From contig OY760098.2 of the NCBI GenBank assembly GCA_963663065.2, forward strand, positions 744,001 to 808,000: DNA of 64,000 bases, read 5' to 3'. This stretch comes from UBA6055 sp963663065 (GTDB taxonomy: Bacteria > Chloroflexota > Anaerolineae > Aggregatilineales > Phototrophicaceae). Positions 44,141 through 52,183 of this stretch are shown one piece after another. The notes beneath the pieces are model-generated. The model saw nothing but the letters and a program-made list of their open reading frames with translations. It was not told the origin of the DNA and did not search any database. Positions within the stretch are counted from its first letter, which is position 1; each line of letters begins with the position of its first letter. Both the position numbers and the translations under genes were made by a program.

Positions 44141-45112
44141 ATGCCGCTCTTTGATATGCCCCTGGAAGACATGCGCCAATACCGCCCGCCACGCGACGAG
44201 CCGCCCGATTTCGACGCCTTCTGGTCCCGCAGTTTACGCGAGGCGCGCGAACATGACCTGGATGCTGTCTTCGAGCCGGTCGAATGCGGGCTGGAGGCTT
44301 TCGCTGTTTATGACGCGAGTTTCGCCGGCTTCGGGGGCCAGCGCATCAAAGCCTGGTATATCCGCCCGGCTGGCATTGCCGATTCGCTGCCCGGCTTGGT
44401 CGAATACATCGGCTATGGCGGCGGCCGCGGCTATCCGCATGAGTGGCTGGCTTTCCCCGCGGCCGGTTTCGCCTGCCTGGTCATGGACACGCGCGGCCAA
44501 GGCTCGGTCTGGCGGCGCGGCGATACGCCCGATATGCCCAATGGCGCCAACCCCTCCCTCCCCGGCTTCATGACCCAGGGCATCCTCGCTAAAGACAGCT
44601 ATTATTATCGCCGCTTGTATATTGACGCCGTCCGCGCCGTCGAAGCCTTGCTCAGCCGCCCCGAAGTGGATGCCCAGCGCATAGCCGTCACCGGCGGCAG
44701 CCAGGGCGGGGGCTTGTCAATCGCTGCGGCCGGCTTGGCATCCGCGGTCAAAGTCTGCCTGCCCGATGTGCCATTCCTGCAGCATTTTCGCCGCGCCGTC
44801 GAAATCACCCCGCGCGACCCCTACCGGGAGATTGCCCGCTACTTGCAGATTCACCGCGACCGCATCGACCAGGTTTTCAGCACCTTGAGCTATTTTGACG
44901 GCATGCACTTCGCCGCTCGCATGAATGCCCGCGCCTTCTACTCGGTCGGCATCATGGATACCGTCTGCCCGCCCTCAACTGTCTTCGCCAGCTACAATCA
45001 CGCGCCGGGCAGGAAAAGCATGCGCGAGTATTATTTCAACGATCATGAAGGCGGCGGCGCACAACGCGTGGACGAGAAAATTCGCACCCTGCGCGCGCTC
45101 TGGCTGTCATGA
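44141..45112 (+). CDS. AXE1-type acetyl xylan esterase/cephalosporin-C deacetylase family protein
   Basis: A 323-residue alpha/beta hydrolase of the AXE1 (CE7) family. The family signature RGQGS (118-122), the nucleophile S187 (GGSQGGG), D273 (GIMDTVCPP) and H302 (NDHEGGG) give a full catalytic triad. CE7 enzymes deacetylate xylo-oligosaccharides and small acetyl esters in the cytoplasm. No signal peptide is seen. Its stop overlaps the ATG of the MBL-fold gene (ATGA). Confidence 0.92.
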   Translation: MPLFDMPLEDMRQYRPPRDEPPDFDAFWSRSLREAREHDLDAVFEPVECGLEAFAVYDASFAGFGGQRIKAWYIRPAGIADSLPGLVEYIGYGGGRGYPHEWLAFPAAGFACLVMDTRGQGSVWRRGDTPDMPNGANPSLPGFMTQGILAKDSYYYRRLYIDAVRAVEALLSRPEVDAQRIAVTGGSQGGGLSIAAAGLASAVKVCLPDVPFLQHFRRAVEITPRDPYREIARYLQIHRDRIDQVFSTLSYFDGMHFAARMNARAFYSVGIMDTVCPPSTVFASYNHAPGRKSMREYYFNDHEGGGAQRVDEKIRTLRALWLS

Positions 45113-45945
45113 ACGGGACGCGGATTCTCATCCTGGGCAGCGGCAGCCCCAATGCCGAAGCCGACCGCGTCAGCTCGGGCATCGCCATCGCGGTGGACAG
45201 CCAGCCCTATCTGGTTGATTGCGGGCATGGCATCGTGCAGCGCGTCGTGCAAGCCAATGCCGCCGGCCTCATCAAATGGGACACACATAAGCTGACCCGC
45301 CTCTTCGTCACCCATCTGCATGCCGATCACACGGTGGGCTTGCCCGATCTGCTCTATACGCCCTGGATCCATGGCCGCGCCGAGCCGCTGCAGGTCTGCG
45401 GTCCGCCGGGCACAGAAGCCATGCTGCGGCATATCCAGCTGGCTTATGCCGAAAATATCCGCGAGCACCTGCGCGCCCACCCCTGCACGGAACGCGGCTA
45501 TCAGTTCGCAGCGCGGCAGCTGAGCGCAGGATCATGCTATCAAGACGACAGGGTGAGCGTCGAAGCGCTGCCGGCCGATCATGGCGACTGGACCGCCTTG
45601 AGTTACAAGTTTCTCACGCCGGGCGGCATTGTGGTCATTTCTGGCGATACCAAGCCGGTGGCGGATTTCGCGGATTGGGCGCGAGGCTGCGATGTCTTGA
45701 TCCACGAAGTCTATTCCGCGAGGCGCTTCGCGGGAAGGCCGGCCGCCTGGCAGGCCTATCACGGGCGCGCGCATACCTCAACGACAGAGCTGGCGGCGCT
45801 GGCCAATGCCATCCGCCCCGGTCGCCTGCTGCTCTATCATCAGTTGTTTTGGGGGCAGACCGTCGACGAACTGGTCGCCGAAATCGCGGAGGACTATAGC
45901 GGAGAGATTATCAGCACGAAAGACCTGGACATATTCACACTGTGA
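45109..45945 (+). CDS. Metallo-beta-lactamase fold hydrolase, RNase Z-like
   Basis: A 278-residue MBL-fold protein with the motif HLHADHTVG (about residue 67), an early DCGHG loop, and later ISGDTKP and HEVYS segments that resemble the RNase Z/arylsulfatase-like branch. It lacks an obvious flexible arm for tRNA binding, so a small-molecule substrate is possible. Translationally coupled to the esterase. Specific function unknown. Confidence 0.82.
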   Translation: MNGTRILILGSGSPNAEADRVSSGIAIAVDSQPYLVDCGHGIVQRVVQANAAGLIKWDTHKLTRLFVTHLHADHTVGLPDLLYTPWIHGRAEPLQVCGPPGTEAMLRHIQLAYAENIREHLRAHPCTERGYQFAARQLSAGSCYQDDRVSVEALPADHGDWTALSYKFLTPGGIVVISGDTKPVADFADWARGCDVLIHEVYSARRFAGRPAAWQAYHGRAHTSTTELAALANAIRPGRLLLYHQLFWGQTVDELVAEIAEDYSGEIISTKDLDIFTL

Positions 45946-45962
45946 CTGCCCGCCAATGATCC

Positions 45963-46098
45963 CTGTAGACACCAGCGCCGAGACGCGACCGCCCACGCAA
46001 TACCATTGCGACTCCCAGCGAAAACTCCCCTCCCTCATTTTGGGACCCTTGCATAGAGATGGCAAGATGGGCCGGGGGTGGGGGCAATGTAAACAGGG
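45963..46098 (+). repeat. Dispersed intergenic repeat, family 1, copy 2
   Basis: 136 bp that match copy 1 (2289-2423, inverted) at both ends and in the middle: CTGTAGACACC, GCGCCG, GCGACCGCCCAC, ACTCCCC and GCAATGTAAACAGGG. Its centre TGGGACCCTTGC with GAGATGGCAAGA matches the element at 20671-20762. It is followed by GATTCTGTGAATC, a 6+6 palindrome with a 1-bp centre; TTCTGTGAATC also appears at 52091-52101. Confidence 0.75.
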
Positions 46099-46143
46099 TC
46101 GATTCTGTGAATCGTCCGCAGACTATCCAGAAAGACGCCGACC

Positions 46144-46812
46144 ATGCTCGACGAACCGCAATTCCACCCGCTCGACTTCGACCGCCTCAGCCCAGTCGAA
46201 CAATCGCGCCGTTCCGCTGAATTCCTGGCGCGCATGCTCAAGCGGCGCAGCGTCCGCCATTTCTCCTCCCAGCCGGTGCCCTTCGAGTTGATCGCCAATG
46301 CCATCCGCGTGGCAGGTTCCGCTCCCTCCGGGGCCAACCAGCAACCCTGGACCTTCGTAGTCATCAGCGATCCCCATCTCAAGCGCGAGATCCGCCATGC
46401 CGCCGAAGCCGAAGAGAAAGAGAGCTATGAGCGGCGCATGAGCCCCGAATGGCTGGCCGCCCTGGCGCCCCTGGGCACGGACTGGCGCAAACCGCATATC
46501 GAAGACGCGCCCTATGTGATCGTCGTCTTCCGCCAGGCGTATGGCATCAGCGCGGAGGGAAAGCGCGTCATGCACTATTACAGCGAAGAATCGGTTGGCA
46601 TCGCCGTTGGTTTCCTGTTGGCAGCCTTGCATATCGCCGGCTTGGCTACCCTGACGCATACGCCCAGCCCGATGAAGTTTCTGGCGCGCATCCTCGATAG
46701 ACCGCCCAATGAACGCGCCTATGTCCTCATCCCGGTCGGCTACCCGGCTGCTGAAGCGGAAGTCCCGGCCATCAGCAAGAAAGCCCTTGATGAGATCATG
46801 CTCCCGCGCTGA
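46144..46812 (+). CDS. Nitroreductase-family flavoprotein, iodotyrosine deiodinase-like
   Basis: A 222-residue FMN enzyme. RRSVRHF (35-41) and SAPSGANQQPW (59-69) form the FMN site. The active-site lid residues that distinguish iodotyrosine deiodinases are all in place: E91, Y95 (EKESYERRM) and K116 (TDWRKPHIE), followed by the APYVIVVF strand. Bacterial homologs reductively dehalogenate halotyrosines in vitro. The gene stands alone between two repeats; a role in handling halogenated aromatics is plausible for a marine organism, but this is inference. Confidence 0.85.
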   Translation: MLDEPQFHPLDFDRLSPVEQSRRSAEFLARMLKRRSVRHFSSQPVPFELIANAIRVAGSAPSGANQQPWTFVVISDPHLKREIRHAAEAEEKESYERRMSPEWLAALAPLGTDWRKPHIEDAPYVIVVFRQAYGISAEGKRVMHYYSEESVGIAVGFLLAALHIAGLATLTHTPSPMKFLARILDRPPNERAYVLIPVGYPAAEAEVPAISKKALDEIMLPR

Positions 46813-46880
46813 TCGCCGCTTTGGTCAATCCTCGGAGACCTCGGTGGCAGATCCGCGCCCAGGCCTGTGATCTGAAGCCA

Positions 46881-47591
46881 TCAAAACTTACTGCCATAAG
46901 CCGGCAGAATCGCGCCCTGGATGATAGCGCCCGCATCCGAAGCCAGGAAGGCGATCACTTCGCCAAGCTGCCCCGGCGTCACGCCCGCATGCGCATCCGC
47001 GGCGACTTGCTCCTCCGTGGCGATGGCGGAAGGCAGGATGGCGTTCACGCGGATGCCGCGCCGCTTGTATTCTTCCGACATGCTCTCTGTCAGGCGCAGC
47101 AAGGCGGCTTTCGAGGCGGCATAAGCGGCGTCATGCCCGCTGGCACGCAAGCCAGGCCGCGCGCCGATATTGATGATGACCCCGCTGCCCCGCTCCAGCA
47201 TGAACGGGATCACCGCCCGGCTGACCAGGAAGGGCACGGTGGCGTTCAGCCTGTGCATATTCTGCCAGGTTTCCAGCGACATCTCGTGCACGGGCTGGCC
47301 CGCGTCCCAGCCGCCAACGATATTCACCAGAACGTCAATCCGCCCGAATTGCGCCTGCGTCCGCGCCGCCAGCTCATCAGCCGCCCCGGCTTGCGAGAGG
47401 TCCAGCCCGTGCAAGCAGATATGCTCGCTGTCGCCTCGCAAATCCGGCATGCGCTGATAGAGCCGGTCATCGCCGCATGTCAATGCCAGCCGCGCGCCCT
47501 TCGCTCGGAAGACCGGTATCACGCCCGAAGCCAGCAAGCCCGACGCCCCCGTGATGATCGCCGCCTGTCCGCTCAGTGATGACATGGGCAT
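46881..47591 (-). CDS. Short-chain dehydrogenase/reductase (SDR)
   Basis: A 236-residue classical SDR: cofactor loop TGASGLLASGV (14-24), the NIVGGW segment after strand four (in place of NNAG), and the catalytic YAASK (tyrosine near 148). The N-terminal MSSLSGQAAII start is preceded by AAGGAGATGCCC. The degenerate NAG motif and GLLASG loop suggest a divergent member. No linked pathway gene is adjacent; substrate unknown. Confidence 0.87.
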   Translation of the reverse strand: MPMSSLSGQAAIITGASGLLASGVIPVFRAKGARLALTCGDDRLYQRMPDLRGDSEHICLHGLDLSQAGAADELAARTQAQFGRIDVLVNIVGGWDAGQPVHEMSLETWQNMHRLNATVPFLVSRAVIPFMLERGSGVIINIGARPGLRASGHDAAYAASKAALLRLTESMSEEYKRRGIRVNAILPSAIATEEQVAADAHAGVTPGQLGEVIAFLASDAGAIIQGAILPAYGSKF

Positions 47592-47633
47592 CTCCTTCTT
47601 TTATCCGCTAGCATACCATTCATGAGGCATAAC

Positions 47634-47702
47634 CGTAGGGGCGAGCCAATGGGTCGCGCAGAGACAAGATTCTCTGCCAACGCCGTGATTCTGTGCTACA
47701 AT
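47634..47702 (+). repeat. Fragment of dispersed repeat family 2 plus promoter of the restriction-modification genes
   Basis: CCGTAGGGGCGAG at 47634-47646 is the 5' end of family 2. Downstream, CTGCCA (47674-47679) and TACAAT (47697-47702) with a 17-nt spacer make a candidate promoter whose start would be only a few nt before the methyltransferase ATG at 47713, so the message may be nearly leaderless. Confidence 0.5.
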
Positions 47703-47712
47703 CACCGCTGAT

Positions 47713-48672
47713 ATGGACAGCGAAATGGCCACCCCAATCAGCCTCTCGGAGCGACAGTCACGGCTTTTCGACGTGCCAAGCTCCGCGGATCCCCCGCCCA
47801 ACCAGCCGTTGCTCGCCCTGCAGGATGAGGCGCGGCAGAAATCCGCTCTTGCTGTCCTTGAATGCCGCGATAACCTGGAATTCTTGCGCGCGCAGCCAGA
47901 CCACAAGTTCAAGCTGATCGTCACCTCGCCACCCTACAATATCGGCAAGAGCTACGAATCGCGTTCTTCGCTGGATCACTATCTGGACCAGCAGGCGGAA
48001 GTGATCCGCGAATGCATCCGCGTCCTGCACCCGGCTGGCTCGATATGCTGGCAGGTCGGCAACTACACGGATAAAGGCGAGATCCTGCCGCTCGACAGCC
48101 TGCTCTTCCCCATATTTCGCGCCCAAGGCTTGAAGCTGCGCAATCGCATCATCTGGCATTTCGGACATGGCTTGCACTGTCGCAAACGCCTTTCGGGCAG
48201 GTACGAAACCATCAACTGGTGGACCAAAGGCGATGACTACACCTGGCATTTGGATCCCATCCGCGTCCCATCCAAATATCCCGGCAAGCGTCATTTCAAA
48301 GGCCCGCGCAAAGGCGAGCTCTCCGGCAATCCCAAAGGCAAGAACCCCAGCGATGTTTGGGTTTTTCCCAACGTCAAGAACAATCATCCCGAAAAGACAG
48401 ACCATCCCTGCCAGTTCCCGGTAGAATTGGTGGAACGGCTGGTGCTTTCCATGACGGACGAAGCCGACAATGTGCTGGACCCCTACGCCGGCGTCGGCTC
48501 GTCGGTCATCGCCGCCCTAATGCACAACCGCAATGGCTATGGCTGCGATATTGTGGAGGAATACATCGAGATTGCCCGCGCCCGCGTCGCCGACCTGAGG
48601 GCAGGCAGGCTGAAGACCCGGCCCATGGGCAAACCAGTTTATGATCCGAGCCTTCCAAATGGCGGTCATTGA
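47713..48672 (+). CDS. Type II DNA methyltransferase, probable N4-cytosine type
   Basis: A 319-residue beta-class amino-methyltransferase: catalytic motif IV TSPPY (71-75) comes before the S-adenosylmethionine motif I DPYAGVGSS (256-264). SPPY rather than DPPY is usual for N4-cytosine methylation. The central HRF-like basic region (about 185-215) is a probable target-recognition segment. It overlaps the restriction endonuclease gene by one base (TGATG). M.BglII is also an N4-cytosine enzyme, in line with the neighbour. Confidence 0.88.
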   Translation: MDSEMATPISLSERQSRLFDVPSSADPPPNQPLLALQDEARQKSALAVLECRDNLEFLRAQPDHKFKLIVTSPPYNIGKSYESRSSLDHYLDQQAEVIRECIRVLHPAGSICWQVGNYTDKGEILPLDSLLFPIFRAQGLKLRNRIIWHFGHGLHCRKRLSGRYETINWWTKGDDYTWHLDPIRVPSKYPGKRHFKGPRKGELSGNPKGKNPSDVWVFPNVKNNHPEKTDHPCQFPVELVERLVLSMTDEADNVLDPYAGVGSSVIAALMHNRNGYGCDIVEEYIEIARARVADLRAGRLKTRPMGKPVYDPSLPNGGH

Positions 48673-49283
48673 TGCGCATCGCCGCGCAATACTCCCATCT
48701 CAATGGCATTGAATACATGCTCGTGCACCACGCTGACCTGTGGGACGAAATTCAGACTGCCATCGCGGAGGTGGACGCTGCGGCCTGCAAGACCAAGCGA
48801 TCCAAAGAAAAGACTATGCGCGGCAGAATGCTGTATTCGCCCACTGATATGAATAAGGCATTCAAGTCCATATTTGAACGTTTGGGGTGGCAACAGCGTC
48901 GGCAAACCTTCTGGGTTACGGACGACGAAAAGCTGATGCGCGGTGTCTATAGCCAGCCCGAAGAGCGGCAGAAAGAAGCGATAGCCGCGGCGGGCAAAGA
49001 CCCGATTATGTCCTATAACCAGACAGATTTTGTTAAGAATCGCATCGCTGTAGAGGTACAATTTGGCAAATACGCCTTTGTTGCTCATGATCTATTCGTG
49101 AAACATCTCAGCTTCTTCGTCGCGGATATCATTGACGTGGGCGTAGAGATCCTGCCAATGAAACAATTGGAGCGCGAAATGTCCTCCGGCGTGCCGTATT
49201 ACGAACGCGACTTGGTAAATGTCCTGCGCCAAGGTCGCGGCGTGCCTGCCGTTCCGTTAATATTGCTCGGAGTAACGGCATAG
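48672..49283 (+). CDS. BglII-family type II restriction endonuclease
   Basis: A 203-residue protein resembling BglII/BstYI. D119 (NQTDFVKN), E128 and Q130 (VEVQFGKYAF) reproduce the spacing of the BglII active residues D84, E93 and Q95, followed by a VAHDLFVKH helix. BglII is 223 residues, so the length fits. The expected target would be AGATCT or RGATCY-like, but this is inference from the family. Its ATG overlaps the methyltransferase stop, an order (M before R) that protects the host when the pair enters a new cell. Confidence 0.85.
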   Translation: MRIAAQYSHLNGIEYMLVHHADLWDEIQTAIAEVDAAACKTKRSKEKTMRGRMLYSPTDMNKAFKSIFERLGWQQRRQTFWVTDDEKLMRGVYSQPEERQKEAIAAAGKDPIMSYNQTDFVKNRIAVEVQFGKYAFVAHDLFVKHLSFFVADIIDVGVEILPMKQLEREMSSGVPYYERDLVNVLRQGRGVPAVPLILLGVTA

Positions 49284-49325
49284 TTGCCACAGTCGCGCTC
49301 AACTTGCGCCTGAATGGAGCCGCCC

Positions 49326-50546
49326 ATGACCCAATACGACATGCTGCTCAAAAACGGCCATGTCATCGACCCCGCCAACTCCATCGACGCCCCCATGGAC
49401 ATCGCCATTACAGCCGACAAGATCGCCGCCGTCGCGCCCAAGATCCCCTCCAGCCAAGCCGCCCAGACCATCGACCTGGCAGGCTTGATCATCACGCCCG
49501 GCTTGATCGACATCCACGTCCACGTCTACCACACCCGCGAGCCGGAAACCCTCAGCATCATCGCCGATCATCACAGCTTCCGCTCCGGCGTCACCACGGT
49601 AGTCGACACCGGCACGGCCGGCGCCAAACATTTCCTGCATTTCAAGCGCACAGTCATCGACCGCGCCCGCACGCGCATCTTCGCCTATATCAATATCGTC
49701 AAATCCGGCATGCAAGGTCCCTTCGAGCAAGACGTCAACGAGATGGACGCCGAGCTGGCGGCTTCCACCGTGCTCGCCTACCCCGACGACTGCGTCGGCA
49801 TCAAGACCGCCCACTACTGGGTCTCCGAGCCTTTCGACGAGGCGCACCCGCCCTGGGCCGCCGTCGACCGCGCCTTGGAAGCTTCCGACATTTGCAAGAA
49901 GCCGCTGATGGTCGATTTCTGGCATCGCGAAGGCCGGACATATCAAGAACTCCTGCAAAAGATGCAGCCCGGCGATATCCATACCCACGTCTACGCCCAG
50001 CAATTCCCCATCCTGAACGCGCATAACCAGCCGGCCGATTTTATGTTTGAGGCTCGCGAACGCGGCATCATCTTCGACTTGGGGCATGGCGCCGGCAGCT
50101 TCTGGTTCCGCCTGGCAATCCCGGCTATGCAAGGCGGCTTCCCGCCCGATTCCATCAGCACGGATCTGCATATCGGCAATGTCAACGGCGTCGTGCATGA
50201 TATGCTCAACACCATGTCCAAGCTGCTTTGCATGGGCATGAGCCTCCAGGAGGTCATCGCCCGCTCGACAGTCGCGCCAGCCCGCGAGATCTGCCATCCC
50301 GAACTGGGCAGCCTGAGCATCGGCGCGGAAGCCGATATCGCTGTGCTGCGCGTTGAAGATGGCGACTTCGGCTATGTCGATTGCGGCGGCGCGCGCATGA
50401 ATGGCGCACAAAAGCTGCATTGCGAGATGACCCTCCGCGCGGGGGAAATCGTCTACGATCTCAATGGGAGAGCGGCCCCGGCCTGGCAAGAAGCCCCGCC
50501 CGATTACTGGAAAATCCACCTGCCAAAAGGATTTATCGAACCATGA
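49326..50546 (+). CDS. Amidohydrolase/deacetylase family metallohydrolase (EF_0837-like)
   Basis: A 406-residue amidohydrolase-superfamily TIM barrel with H64-x-H66 (IDIHVHVYH), a candidate carbamylated lysine K160 (VGIKTAHYW), metal histidines near 200 and 219-221 (GDIHTHVYAQ) and a late DLH. The ATG at 49326 has GGAG at 6 nt. Homologs of the EF_0837 type are repeatedly encoded beside the SelA-like PLP protein found here, and act on N-acylated or cyclic amides of sugar-derived amino acids. The exact reaction is not established. Confidence 0.83.
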   Translation: MTQYDMLLKNGHVIDPANSIDAPMDIAITADKIAAVAPKIPSSQAAQTIDLAGLIITPGLIDIHVHVYHTREPETLSIIADHHSFRSGVTTVVDTGTAGAKHFLHFKRTVIDRARTRIFAYINIVKSGMQGPFEQDVNEMDAELAASTVLAYPDDCVGIKTAHYWVSEPFDEAHPPWAAVDRALEASDICKKPLMVDFWHREGRTYQELLQKMQPGDIHTHVYAQQFPILNAHNQPADFMFEARERGIIFDLGHGAGSFWFRLAIPAMQGGFPPDSISTDLHIGNVNGVVHDMLNTMSKLLCMGMSLQEVIARSTVAPAREICHPELGSLSIGAEADIAVLRVEDGDFGYVDCGGARMNGAQKLHCEMTLRAGEIVYDLNGRAAPAWQEAPPDYWKIHLPKGFIEP

Positions 50547-51652
50547 GCGCCTATCAATCGCTGGGCATCCGCCCGCTCATCAACGCCTACGCCACCGTCA
50601 CCAAATATGGCGGGTCATTGATGCCGCCCGAAGTCCTCAGCGCCATGCGCGATGCCGCCGGCAGCTTCATTGATCTGGCGGATCTGCAGCGGAAGGTCGG
50701 CCAGCGCCTCGCCCATCTCACGCGCAACGAAGCCGCTTACGTCACCTCGGGCGCCGCAGCCGGTTTGATGCTGTCGACGGCTGCCTGCGTCTTGCGGGCC
50801 CACCCTGACGCGCGCGACGCCTTGCCGCAGATATCCGAGCTGAACAGCCAAGCCATCATCTTCAATACCCAGCGCAACCCATACGACTTCGCCATCGGGC
50901 AGGCAGGCGCGACGTTGGTCGAAATCGAGCCGACCCCCGCTGCCTTGCGCGCCGCCATCAGCCAATCCACCGCGGCGGTCTACTGGTTCGCCGGCGCCTT
51001 GGCGGAAGCGGGCGACATCACCCTGCCGGAGATCATCAACATCGCCAATGAACGCGATCTGCCCGTCATCGTCGACGCCGCGGCCCAGCTGCCACCAGCC
51101 GAGAACCTGTGGCGCTTCACAGAGATGGGCGCGGCTCTGGCGCTCTTCAGCGGCGGCAAAGACCTGCGCGGTCCCCAATCCAGCGGCATGATGCTCGGGC
51201 GGAGCGAGCTCATCGAAGCCATCCGCCCCATCAGCAATCCCAATCATGGCTTTGGCAGGCCCCTGAAAGTCGGCAAGGAAGAGACGCTCGGTCTGCTGGC
51301 AGCCGTCGAGCGCTACCTCAAGCTCGATCATGAAGCCCGCGCCCAATACTGCGAAGAAACGGTCGGTGTCTTTTGCGCCGCCTTGAACCCGCTGCCCGGC
51401 GTCACAGCCGAACGCGCCTTCCCGAACGAAGCGGGCCAGCCCCTGGCCTGGTGCCTGGTGACCATCGCCCCAGCCGTCGTCGGTCAATCGGCTGATGATA
51501 TCATAGCCGCCTTCCTGGCGCATGAGCCAGCCATCGCCGTGTCGCCATTGAACGAAACGCAATTCCATCTTAATCCCATGACCCTGCAGCCCGGCGAGGA
51601 AGTCATCGTGCGCGATGCCGCTTTGCAGCTGCTGGGGGCGGAATCATCATGA
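50543..51652 (+). CDS. SelA/DgaE-like PLP-dependent enzyme
   Basis: A 369-residue fold-type I PLP enzyme of the SelA-like branch. K206 in FSGGKDLRGPQSSG is the Schiff-base lysine and D178 (IVDAAAQ) the pyridine-nitrogen partner. DgaE enzymes are D-glucosaminate-6-phosphate ammonia-lyases; the third partner of that route, a KDGP aldolase, is not in the window. The ATG overlaps the amidohydrolase stop (ATGA), so it works with that enzyme. Confidence 0.83.
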   Translation: MSAYQSLGIRPLINAYATVTKYGGSLMPPEVLSAMRDAAGSFIDLADLQRKVGQRLAHLTRNEAAYVTSGAAAGLMLSTAACVLRAHPDARDALPQISELNSQAIIFNTQRNPYDFAIGQAGATLVEIEPTPAALRAAISQSTAAVYWFAGALAEAGDITLPEIINIANERDLPVIVDAAAQLPPAENLWRFTEMGAALALFSGGKDLRGPQSSGMMLGRSELIEAIRPISNPNHGFGRPLKVGKEETLGLLAAVERYLKLDHEARAQYCEETVGVFCAALNPLPGVTAERAFPNEAGQPLAWCLVTIAPAVVGQSADDIIAAFLAHEPAIAVSPLNETQFHLNPMTLQPGEEVIVRDAALQLLGAESS

Positions 51653-51966
51653 ACCGCCCATTCGAACTCTACGACCTGCGCGTCACTGTCGAGCGCATCG
51701 AGGGCCGCTCCGTCTGCGGGATGGCAGTAGGCGATTATTTCGAGCTGACGGAAAGCGCCAAGCTGCGCATCCCGCCGGGCAAGCATTTCTGCGTCTATGC
51801 CCTCTCGGCGGTGCTGCCCCTGCTGGCTGCCAAACAGCGCGAACTCAACGCCAATGACTGGATGACCCGCGATACCGTGGCCGCCTGCCCGGATGTCGAC
51901 GAGCGCCTCATCATGCGCATTGAACGCGTCAACAAGCGCGTCATGGACAGCGACGACCTGACCTGA
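51649..51966 (+). CDS. TIGR04076-like small protein
   Basis: A 105-residue protein with the family's pattern: VERIEGRSVCGMAVGDYF near the N-terminus, a GKHFCVYALSAVLPLLAA segment, a WM residue pair and a final ACPDVDERLIMRIERV. Function unknown. It is coupled to the PLP enzyme by an ATGA overlap, which is unusual for this family and suggests it assists that enzyme or detoxifies its product. Confidence 0.7.
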   Translation: MNRPFELYDLRVTVERIEGRSVCGMAVGDYFELTESAKLRIPPGKHFCVYALSAVLPLLAAKQRELNANDWMTRDTVAACPDVDERLIMRIERVNKRVMDSDDLT

Positions 51967-51996
51967 TCCGCCTCGGGCTGACCCCCCTCAATCCCC

Positions 51997-52101
51997 CGTA
52001 GGTCAGTGTCGGCGGTCAGTGTCTTCGCGACCTACGCGACCCGACGCGTCAGGGGGAGGCATATTCCACACAAGATCAATGTGCGGACGGTTCTGTGAAT
52101 C
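51997..52101. repeat. Mosaic intergenic repeat between the TIGR04076-like gene and the aldehyde dehydrogenase gene
   Basis: Contains GTAGGTC-type blocks arranged as inverted repeats around 52013-52040 (GCGACCTACGCGAC), a 19-nt block at 52013-52031 shared in reverse with 33652-33670, and TTCTGTGAATC (52091-52101) shared with the sequence after 46098. Reads as fragments of families 1 and 2. No gene is visible in this 217-bp gap. Confidence 0.55.
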
Positions 52102-52183
52102 TCCCTCCCGTTCTGCTGCAATTTTTGCGCCAAAATCGGGTAAACTACAGATGTGATCGCATAGCAGCCACCGCGAGGCCACG

